From IMG/VR virus record IMGVR_UViG_3300033148_005976, positions 1-45,352 of that record: 45,352 nucleotides of DNA. One strand, written 5' to 3'. Shown here in pieces: positions 40,718-45,352 of the stretch (the first letter of the stretch is position 1; the number at the start of each line of letters is the position of its first letter). A model generated the notes under the pieces. It made no database searches and had not been told where the DNA came from. It worked only from the letters and a program-made list of their open reading frames with translations. This stretch comes from a virus. The translations under genes and the position numbers were made by a program.

Positions 40718-41082
40718 TCGAGGGTGATTCCCCTTTCTTCTGCCTCTTTGATTTGCCTACGGAGTTCTTCTATTTCCTTTTCGATCCTTAATTGCTCCCT
40801 ATGAGCTTTGAGATCAATCACCTGGACGTGGGTAATGGATTCCTCCAAGGCCCATTTCTTTCGGAGGAGCTTCATTCTCTCTTTCTTAAGGGGCTCCAGG
40901 ACGGTTTTGATTTCCCCTATTTCTTCGGAAAGCCAAGCGATTTCTTTTCTCAACTCTCCAATCAGCAGGAGCTTCTCGTCCCTAGAGAGCCCTTGGGGAA
41001 CTTTCCACTCTTTCTTGGGCCTCTCTTTCCAGGCCTCTGCTTTTTGCTCCATTAAACTCACAATCTCACCTTTTTTGACCAT
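40714..41082 (-). CDS. Coiled-coil unknown protein
   Basis: A 122-aa protein, mostly Glu/Lys/Leu helices with heptad-like spacing (IAWLSEEIGEIKTVLEPLKK, EKEIEELRRQIKEAEER). The first ATG (41082) would be only about five bases from the predicted transcript start, so the internal ATG at 41052, with GTGAG upstream, may be the real start. It is the first gene after the internal promoter at 41094-41122. Confidence 0.7.
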   Translation of the reverse strand: MVKKGEIVSLMEQKAEAWKERPKKEWKVPQGLSRDEKLLLIGELRKEIAWLSEEIGEIKTVLEPLKKERMKLLRKKWALEESITHVQVIDLKAHREQLRIEKEIEELRRQIKEAEERGITLE

Positions 41083-41093
41083 TTTGTCCCCCC

Positions 41094-41122
41094 ATTATGC
41101 AAAAATTATGGTAATTTGTCAA
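41094..41122 (-). promoter_or_regulatory. Internal sigma-70 promoter, right arm
   Basis: On the - strand TTGACA (41122-41117), 17-bp spacer, CATAAT (41099-41094). A near-consensus promoter in a 77-bp gap between genes, ahead of the coiled-coil gene and the recombination/replication genes. It would split the right arm into two transcription units. Confidence 0.7.
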
Positions 41123-41159
41123 TGGTATGAGAAAGTTAAGCCATTACCAAGGAAACTTT

Positions 41160-41321
41160 TTAGCCCTCCTTTAGGTATCTGAGGAGCACCTTGTAGATAG
41201 CCCTATCAAGCGCAGCTAAGGCGTCTTTCCTGGCTTCGATGTTGAGAGTCTCTAGCTCTAGTACAAATTGTACTCTGATTCGTGGAAGGACCTTTTCCAG
41301 CAACGTTTTCCTTCTACCCAT
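41160..41321 (-). CDS. Small basic helical protein
   Basis: A 53-aa frame (GRRKTLLEKVLPRIRVQFVL, then LETLNIEARKDALAAL and DRAIYKVLLRYLKEG) with GAGGAAGAGG before ATG 41321. It overlaps the preceding gene by eight bases. Amphipathic helices with basic ends. It ends at the gap holding the internal promoter. Function unknown. Confidence 0.65.
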   Translation of the reverse strand: MGRRKTLLEKVLPRIRVQFVLELETLNIEARKDALAALDRAIYKVLLRYLKEG

Positions 41322-41520
41322 TCCTCTTCCTCCTTCCTCTGTAGACAGCCTTCATAGCTTGCTCAATATGCCCTCTTGCAGTGTGCAGGGTTGAGAGCGT
41401 ATCACTGGGAAACGAGTTTGCTCTTCCATGGCTTAATTGGAGCCAGAGATCGTCCAATAGAAGCACAGCCTTGCTTAGCTGATCTATCAATTTTGCTTTC
41501 TCCTTCGGATTAATCCACAT
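41314..41520 (-). CDS. Small helical early protein
   Basis: A 68-aa protein of helices (KEKAKLIDQLSKAVLLLDDL, TLHTARGHIEQAMKAVYRG) with basic C-terminus. Ribosome site AAAGGGG after a palindrome copy. Function unknown. Confidence 0.65.
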   Translation of the reverse strand: MWINPKEKAKLIDQLSKAVLLLDDLWLQLSHGRANSFPSDTLSTLHTARGHIEQAMKAVYRGRRKRNG

Positions 41521-41545
41521 CTCTTTTTCCCCTTTCCGAGACTTT

Positions 41546-41560
41546 GTTCAAAATTTGAAC
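41546..41560 (+). repeat. Dispersed palindrome, copy 11
   Basis: GTTCAAAATTTGAAC with strong outer arms, CCGAGACTTT left and CAAATCTCGTGG right. It is the one right-arm copy whose central base is opposite to the transcription-sense form. Confidence 0.9.
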
Positions 41561-41576
41561 CAAATCTCGTGGTTTG

Positions 41577-41792
41577 TTATAAGGGAGGAAGGTTCTCTGG
41601 AATCTCTAGGATTTCCAGTCCTCTTACTGATTCATAGGACACAACCTCCACCTTGGAGCCTTGGAGATGGTTTTCGAGGAAGTGTTTCATCTCCTGGGCA
41701 TCTGACTCGAATTGGTGAAGGCTGTGAGTCCAACGGATTTTGGTGACCGGTTCGGTTACTAGAACGAGGTAATTTAGTTGTCTGGTTGTCAT
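41577..41792 (-). CDS. Small early protein
   Basis: A 71-aa protein (LNYLVLVTEPVTKIRWTHSL, FLENHLQGSKVEVVSYESV), alternating strands and a helix, like a small ferredoxin-like fold. Coupled to the next gene by ATG overlap. Function unknown. Confidence 0.65.
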   Translation of the reverse strand: MTTRQLNYLVLVTEPVTKIRWTHSLHQFESDAQEMKHFLENHLQGSKVEVVSYESVRGLEILEIPENLPPL

Positions 41793-42043
41793 GGGAGCCT
41801 CCTTTCTAGGCGCAGCTCTCTAAGCTGCTCTAATGTTGCTTCCATGAGCTCATTCCAGTGGGCATCCTCCAAGTGAGCCACTTCCTCTCTGGTGAGTCTT
41901 TTGCCGTTTTCTCGGAAGCCTTTGACGATCTCTAGCTCTGGAGGAGCCCCTGGATAGTTCCAAGCAGGTAGCTCCTCTGGGATGTAGTGGATAATGAGCT
42001 CAAGATCCTCGTCCTCGTGGGAGAAATGAATATAAGTTTTCAT
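41789..42043 (-). CDS. Small acidic early protein
   Basis: An 84-aa acidic protein (FSHEDEDLELIIHYIPEELP, then EVAHLEDAHWNELMEATL). Strong ribosome site GGAGGAGG. Overlaps neighbours on both sides by four bases. Function unknown. Confidence 0.65.
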   Translation of the reverse strand: MKTYIHFSHEDEDLELIIHYIPEELPAWNYPGAPPELEIVKGFRENGKRLTREEVAHLEDAHWNELMEATLEQLRELRLERRLP

Positions 42044-42246
42044 TCCTCCTCCCCCCTTCGTATTTTGATGATATAGCCCTTATTGTAAGCTTCCCTGACT
42101 TCTGTCTCGTCTATCTCCTGGCCAGGGTTGAAGGCTAGAGTGTTCTCAACGGCTTCTACTAGGTAGAATCTACGATAGGGGCGTTTGTTCAACTCGATGG
42201 ATCTTGTACCGAGAAAAATGAGCTTTAGTATTGGCTTCTTGTTCAT
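42040..42246 (-). CDS. Small basic early protein
   Basis: A 68-aa protein with strand-rich N-terminus (ILKLIFLGTRSIELNK) and a helix (DETEVREAYNKGYIIKI). Ribosome site GGAGG. Function unknown. Confidence 0.65.
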   Translation of the reverse strand: MNKKPILKLIFLGTRSIELNKRPYRRFYLVEAVENTLAFNPGQEIDETEVREAYNKGYIIKIRRGEEE

Positions 42247-42259
42247 TTTTTCCTCCTTT

Positions 42260-42682
42260 CTAACACTGTATTAGGGCAGTCATTTGGCATTTTGCATTTT
42301 TGATTGTGAAACCTCTTTGGAGGAGGACTATTTTGACTTTTTCGAGCCTGTCATAGTGCTCTCCCTCCTCGCGGCAGTATGTAGTTAGCTTTAGTCGAGT
42401 TCCTTTGTCTCCAAGAAGGGTTTGTAGCTTTTCTCCTTCTATGCAGATAAAAGAGGATTCAATGGTCCTCTTTGAGAGGGCGGAGGAGAAGTCCTCGGAG
42501 AGGATACCAATTTGCCTAGCAAGCTCCTTGGTTCCTTCCATAGGCCAATCTTCTTGCCAAATGAGCTTGTCCTTATAGAAGACGGAGAGAACCTCTATAG
42601 CTAGTGTGGAGGGAAAAACTTCACGAACCTTGCTGAGAGGCTCCTCCAGCTCAATGGTTGTCGTTAGTTTTTCTGGGTTCAT
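42260..42682 (-). CDS. Unknown early protein
   Basis: A 140-aa protein from ATG 42682, with AAGGAG upstream. A longer frame to 42781 lacks a site. EPLSKVREVFPSTLAIEVLS and KVKIVLLQRGFTIKN suggest an alpha/beta domain. ATG overlaps the preceding stop. No family recognised. Confidence 0.65.
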   Translation of the reverse strand: MNPEKLTTTIELEEPLSKVREVFPSTLAIEVLSVFYKDKLIWQEDWPMEGTKELARQIGILSEDFSSALSKRTIESSFICIEGEKLQTLLGDKGTRLKLTTYCREEGEHYDRLEKVKIVLLQRGFTIKNAKCQMTALIQC

Positions 42683-42864
42683 TTTGTCTTCTCCTTTCTT
42701 TTGATCGAGACTTTGTTCAAATTTTGAACCAAGTCTGTGGGTTGCCTGTCCAGCCAGGGCTTGAGGTAGACGAACTGGCAATGGTCACAGGTAGGGCAGG
42801 CGGAAAGGCTGGCTTGGTAGACTTCGTCGCAGTCTAGGCAAAGTTTTGCTTGGGAGAGTTTCAT
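42679..42864 (-). CDS. Zinc-ribbon small protein reading through a palindrome
   Basis: A 61-aa protein with CLDCDEVYQASLSACPTC: CxxC...CxxC zinc ribbon. Its last about 18 residues (DLVQNLNKVSIKRKEKTK) come from palindrome copy 12 and the following ribosome site, so the coding end runs through the element. The stop overlaps the next ATG. Confidence 0.65.
   Translation of the reverse strand: MKLSQAKLCLDCDEVYQASLSACPTCDHCQFVYLKPWLDRQPTDLVQNLNKVSIKRKEKTK
42715..42729 (-). repeat. Dispersed palindrome, copy 12
   Basis: GTTCAAATTTTGAAC with arms CGAGACTTT and CAAGTCTGTGGG. It is inside the end of the zinc-ribbon frame, 33 bases from the next ATG. Confidence 0.9.
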
Positions 42865-43148
42865 AGTGAATCCTCCTTGATGGGCCAGAATCCAAAGAGG
42901 GCTCCATCGCCTTCGTGGGCTCCGAAGTAGCAGTTAGGTGGAGCAATATTATCAAGGAGTTGAAAAAGATCGTCTAGGAGTTCCTCATCTTCTATTTGCT
43001 GGCGAAAGGCATCAGTGTCTGGGTAGTCGATGGACTCAAGGAAGGAAAGGAAATTCTTGGCCAAATCCTCTGGCTTAAGGGTATGACTGCTCACGACTAG
43101 GCCGGAGCAATCATCGGGGAGCTGGAATTTGGTTCGTTGGGAGTTCAT
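42861..43148 (-). CDS. Acidic early protein
   Basis: A 95-aa protein, acidic (ADAFRQQIEDEELL-like text: DTDAFRQQIEDEELLDDLFQ), with a C-terminal aromatic part (CYFGAHEGDGALFGFWPI). Strong site AAAGGAGG. Function unknown. Confidence 0.65.
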   Translation of the reverse strand: MNSQRTKFQLPDDCSGLVVSSHTLKPEDLAKNFLSFLESIDYPDTDAFRQQIEDEELLDDLFQLLDNIAPPNCYFGAHEGDGALFGFWPIKEDSL

Positions 43149-43172
43149 CTTTTGGTCCTCCTTTCTTTAAGG

Positions 43173-43189
43173 CCTCCCCGAAGGGGAGG
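43173..43189 (-). terminator. UUCG-type hairpin, possible attenuator
   Basis: On the - strand CCTCCCC, loop TTC, GGGGAGG (43189-43173), read as a CTCCCC-TTCG-GGGGAG stem with UUCG tetraloop. It lies seven bases after a stop codon. No T-run follows, so it may stabilise or process mRNA rather than end it. Confidence 0.5.
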
Positions 43190-43196
43190 GAGCTGG

Positions 43197-43889
43197 TTAA
43201 TCTTGGTATTTCCGCTCAAACCTAAGGCCCCATTCTCCAACAGGGCCGACTTCATAATCATCAGAACTTAGCTGAAAGACCCGGAGTACAAGCTTACCCT
43301 TTTCGCCCAAGTCAAATACTTCGTCCTTGTACTTCTGGGCGCAGTTTTGATGGCGAGGAGGGACGTGGTAGTCCCTCTCGTAGAGATACCGTTCTCCGTC
43401 CACCTCTACGAAGTTTCCATGGGCTCTGGCTTTAAGGCATCCAATCTGGAAGGCGCCTTTAGAACGCTCTTGCTCCTCTGTCTTTATAACGAACTCGAGA
43501 TCAACTGGAGGAAGCGCTTCGGCAAGTCGATCCCAATCTCTCTTCGCTTTTTCTGACAGGTCTTGCCATCGAAGAGAGGCTTCAAGGAGTAAACGGAACC
43601 AACCGCCGCTATCCGCTGCGTGCCAGCGGCCAGAGCCTTTGAGGTGTTCCTGGACGCCTTCTGGAAGTTCAAATCGCTGATAACTACCTTCGTTGAGTAT
43701 CTCAATTGAGCTCCACCTGTCGATCTCCCACCAAGGGATCTCCCTGTTTTCTCTTTTACAGACGGCTAAAAACTTTGCTGCCCAGAGAGGCCCGACTTGG
43801 TGCTCTTTAAGCAATCGGACTATTTTCTCTGCGGGGTTGCTGCTATGTCCGCAGAGAAGGTGAAGCTCTCTTACTGCTAACTTTTGCAT
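43197..43889 (-). CDS. Unknown 230-aa early protein
   Basis: A 230-aa protein, the largest in the proximal early cluster. N-terminal helices (EKIVRLLKEHQVGPLWAAKF), a Trp-rich part (EIPWWEIDRWSS, ADSGGWFRLL), and a strand-rich C-terminus (LVLRVFQLSSDDYEVGPVGE). Good ribosome site (GGGAGAAC). I do not recognise a family. Position suits a host-takeover protein, inference only. Confidence 0.7.
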   Translation of the reverse strand: MQKLAVRELHLLCGHSSNPAEKIVRLLKEHQVGPLWAAKFLAVCKRENREIPWWEIDRWSSIEILNEGSYQRFELPEGVQEHLKGSGRWHAADSGGWFRLLLEASLRWQDLSEKAKRDWDRLAEALPPVDLEFVIKTEEQERSKGAFQIGCLKARAHGNFVEVDGERYLYERDYHVPPRHQNCAQKYKDEVFDLGEKGKLVLRVFQLSSDDYEVGPVGEWGLRFERKYQD

Positions 43890-43908
43890 AGTTTGTTCTC
43901 CCTTCTTT

Positions 43909-43935
43909 GGAGGCAGGCCCCTACAGCCTGCCTCC
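43909..43935 (-). terminator. Ten-base-pair hairpin, possible attenuator
   Basis: GGAGGCAGGC (43909-43918) pairs perfectly with GCCTGCCTCC (43926-43935), 7-nt loop. It lies ten bases after the stop of the 57-aa gene. Lacking a T-run, it may be an RNA-processing or partial terminator site. Confidence 0.5.
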
Positions 43936-43944
43936 TTGTTGGGG

Positions 43945-44118
43945 TTAGTCTGCCTCTTCCAGTTCCTCTGGGGAGAAAAACAGGGCTCCTCCTCCAGGCA
44001 TGGTGCACAGGAGCTTGCCTGTCTTGCCTGTGTTCTGGTCTGCTTTCTTCTCGTCGAAGGTCACTGGAGTGCCTGCGGGAAACCAAGGTGTGTCGATTTC
44101 GGTCTTATAGGTTTTCAT
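43945..44118 (-). CDS. Small early protein
   Basis: A 57-aa frame with AAGGAG before ATG 44118. Text KTYKTEIDTPWFPAGTPVTF, GKLLCTMPGGGALFF and an acidic end (SPEELEEAD). Strand-rich, possibly a small beta barrel. A frame crossing at 43877-44086 in another phase lacks a site. Function unknown. Confidence 0.65.
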   Translation of the reverse strand: MKTYKTEIDTPWFPAGTPVTFDEKKADQNTGKTGKLLCTMPGGGALFFSPEELEEAD

Positions 44119-44141
44119 GGAAATCTCCTTGCTTTAAAGGT

Positions 44142-44354
44142 TTAGGTTACTTTCACCACCAGGCCGTTCTTGAGAACTGCTCTGACGTACCACTTATGGG
44201 GTTGCGGATAGTGAGGGCCTTCAAGGTCGATCTCGCCAGTGTAGTTTGTAAGGTCTGGGCCGAGGCCTGGATTGTAGCAGCGAACCTTGGTGCCTTTGGC
44301 CAGGTCCTCTTTGAGGGCCTTTTTGGTTTGGTAGTTTTTGATTGCGTAGGCCAT
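44142..44354 (-). CDS. Small early protein
   Basis: A 70-aa protein with a helical N-terminus (AIKNYQTKKALKEDLAKG) and a strand-rich C-terminus (KWYVRAVLKNGLVVKVT). Strong site AAAGGAGG. Possibly an SH3-like fold. Function unknown. Confidence 0.7.
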   Translation of the reverse strand: MAYAIKNYQTKKALKEDLAKGTKVRCYNPGLGPDLTNYTGEIDLEGPHYPQPHKWYVRAVLKNGLVVKVT

Positions 44355-44357
44355 TGG

Positions 44358-44537
44358 TTAGTCCTCCTTTTGTTCTGGGTTCTCGAAAGTTACAAGGAAA
44401 CTTGTAAGAGGCTTCCCTGCAGGGCGGGAGATATACTGAGGGATGTAGATTGCAAAGTTGAGGGAAGAGTTTTCGTACTTGTCTCCGCCAAATCTCTTGG
44501 CGGGCTTGGTGAGGTTTACTGGGATTGTCTCTTTCAT
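44358..44537 (-). CDS. Small early protein
   Basis: A 59-aa frame (ETIPVNLTKPAKRFGG, LNFAIYIPQYISRPAGKPL) with AAAGGAG upstream of ATG 44537. It is collinear with its neighbours, with only three bases between its stop and the next ATG. Strand-rich. Function unknown. Confidence 0.65.
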   Translation of the reverse strand: MKETIPVNLTKPAKRFGGDKYENSSLNFAIYIPQYISRPAGKPLTSFLVTFENPEQKED

Positions 44538-44552
44538 GGTTTGTTCTCCTTT

Positions 44553-44771
44553 CTAGGCGTATTCCCTGAGGATTTGCAAGACTGGGTTATTTGGGTTCTC
44601 TATTGTTATTCTTGAAACCAACTCGGGAAGTTTGAAGTTTCGCTGGCGTGGTGCCAGGAAGCAGGAGAGGCTGTGATTTCCTTCGAGCCAGCAGCTTGTG
44701 GGCTGTCTGGCTACTTTGCAGCCTTCTCTGGCGCAAGTGTTGCAGGTTTTGATTCTGTTATGAGTTTTCAT
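44553..44771 (-). CDS. Cysteine-rich small early protein
   Basis: A 72-aa protein with KTCNTCAREGCKV, then TSCWLEGNH and LSCF: a CxxCx4C...C pattern. The C-terminal half is helical. Strong site AGGAG, and the ATG overlaps the preceding stop (ATGA). A short sequence (CNTC) recurs in another phase just upstream. Confidence 0.65.
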   Translation of the reverse strand: MKTHNRIKTCNTCAREGCKVARQPTSCWLEGNHSLSCFLAPRQRNFKLPELVSRITIENPNNPVLQILREYA

Positions 44772-44902
44772 TGGTTTGGTCTCCTTTCTTTTGAAGGTTT
44801 TGTGCTGCTTTTCCTTTTGGCGGGCTTTGCTGTTTTGTCCTTATAAAGGCGGGTTCGAATCGGACGGTCCCTTTGGTTGAAAAGCGATTGCAAGTGTTGC
44901 AT
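44768..44902 (-). CDS. Basic small protein, first right-arm gene
   Basis: A 44-aa frame (LQSLFNQRDRPIRTRLYKDK, then a Lys/Arg-rich end) with GAGGAGG nine bases before ATG 44902 and an ATGA overlap to the next gene. Those two signs support it. A competing frame (44758-44955) has a CNTC motif like the neighbour's but its start overlaps the promoter. I prefer the former, with doubt. Confidence 0.45.
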   Translation of the reverse strand: MQHLQSLFNQRDRPIRTRLYKDKTAKPAKRKSSTKPSKERRPNQ

Positions 44903-44945
44903 GATTTAAATCCTCCTCTTTTGGGATTTTTGATTTTGCGTGAAC

Positions 44946-44974
44946 ACCATATCACATCTGGGCGGAAAAGTCAA
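44946..44974 (-). promoter_or_regulatory. Right-arm early promoter
   Basis: On the - strand TTGACT (44974-44969), 17-bp spacer, TATGGT (44951-44946), with TG one base upstream of the -10 (extended -10). It would start transcription near 44938, about 36 bases before the first gene. It is the main leftward promoter candidate. Confidence 0.65.
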
Positions 44975-45238
44975 TTCGGGGAGGGATGTTTTTTGAAGGG
45001 GCTGGAATTTTCTCTACGGAGGCAAATTTGGAAAGGGCTCCTATGGGGGCAGCTTTTTCGATGCCTCACTCTACTCTATTACTCTACCGTAGAGTAGACC
45101 ATAACCACGCATTTTGTTTGGTCGGGTAGAGCTGGAGAGTTGGTTGGTTGGACTGGGGGGGGATATTATTCAGAAAAAAAAAAAAAAAATAAAAAAATCG
45201 AGTAGATTTTAAGTCTACTGAAAAACAATTTTCTACTA
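44975..45238. other. Junction control region, no gene
   Basis: About 260 bases without a convincing gene. It holds a TACTCTAC-C-GTAGAGTA palindrome (45080-45096), a GGTTGGTTGG...GGGGGGGG run (about 45139-45164), a run of about 15 A, a T and 7 A (about 45174-45198) and AGTAGA...TCTACT inverted repeats (45202-45220). A-rich strand, clustered inverted repeats and placement between divergent arms suit a replication origin or packaging/control site. Confidence 0.45.
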
Positions 45239-45352
45239 ACTTCTACAACCGCCGGGACGAACCCCCCCGTGGTCTACTCTACCGTAGATTTATAGAGTAG
45301 ACACCTCCGTGGAATCCGTGGGATGGGTAGACTGCGTAGAAGTCCAAACAAC
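45239..45352. repeat. Terminal direct repeat, right copy
   Basis: Identical to bases 1-114. See the left copy for its inverted repeats. Together they indicate a closed genome or short direct terminal repeats. Confidence 0.9.

Noticed and set aside
43877-44086. 69-aa Arg-rich frame on the - strand
   Set aside because: No ribosome site, and the 57-aa frame at 43945-44118 in another phase has a good one and a more protein-like composition.
44758-44955. 65-aa frame with CNTC motif at the start of the early arm
   Set aside because: Its ATG lies at the predicted -10 box, so it would not be transcribed. Kept only as the alternative to 44768-44902.
1-45352. Prophage or integrative element
   Set aside because: No integrase, no attachment-site pair and no bacterial flanking genes were seen. 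The ends match each other.

Overview
The window looks like one complete genome of a tailed bacteriophage, probably short-tailed (podovirus-like), and not a piece of bacterial chromosome. The first 114 bases recur exactly as the last 114 (1-114 = 45239-45352), so the contig either closes into a circle or carries short direct terminal repeats. The host is a bacterium: there are close matches to sigma-70 promoters (TTGACG-N17-TACAAT, TTGACA-N17-TAGAAT) and strong AGGAGG-type ribosome sites. The species cannot be read from the sequence. Arginine codons are mostly AGG/AGA and the proteins are rich in charged residues.

The genome has two arms. The left arm (about 457-29060, + strand) carries a lone unknown gene with its own promoter and terminator, then a packaging and virion operon: small terminase candidate, an ADP-ribosyltransferase-like protein, large terminase, small unknowns, a zinc-metallopeptidase-like protein, P22-type portal, scaffold candidate, major capsid protein (TTG start), beta-helix protein, adaptor, nozzle/stopper-like tail protein, a cysteine-rich Ig-like protein broken by an in-frame TGA, three probable internal or ejection proteins (the last 1008 aa), small structural proteins and a tail fibre. 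It ends in a lysis module with a small membrane protein and an M15-type peptidase. The right arm (44902 down to 29083, - strand) carries many small early proteins, often with paired cysteines, followed by replication and recombination genes: a Cas4/AddB-like nuclease with a probable Fe-S cluster, a RecA/Sak4-like ATPase, an SSB candidate, a ParB-domain/DNA methyltransferase fusion, a DEDD exonuclease, a PnuC-like membrane protein, a uracil-DNA-glycosylase/family-A DNA polymerase fusion and a DUF3987-like helicase. The arms diverge from the junction region (44950-45352 plus 1-456) and converge on a hairpin at 29039-29072.

Three features stand out. First, twelve copies of a palindrome, GTTCAAAATTTGAAC (or its complement form), lie between genes on both arms, often inside a larger dyad with CGAGA/TCTCG arms. 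They look like a genome-wide operator, processing or attenuation element. Second, an in-frame TGA at 18571 interrupts an Ig-like domain where a cysteine would fit, and a perfect 6-bp hairpin follows at a distance similar to that of bacterial SECIS elements. Third, a tRNA-like gene on the - strand (36987-37149) has a Leu-type D arm, a T arm and an acceptor stem, but about 80 nt where the 7-nt anticodon loop should be.

I saw no integrase, phage RNA polymerase, CRISPR array, insertion sequence or obvious cI-like repressor. The only small regulator candidate is a ribbon-helix-helix protein at 36189-36374.
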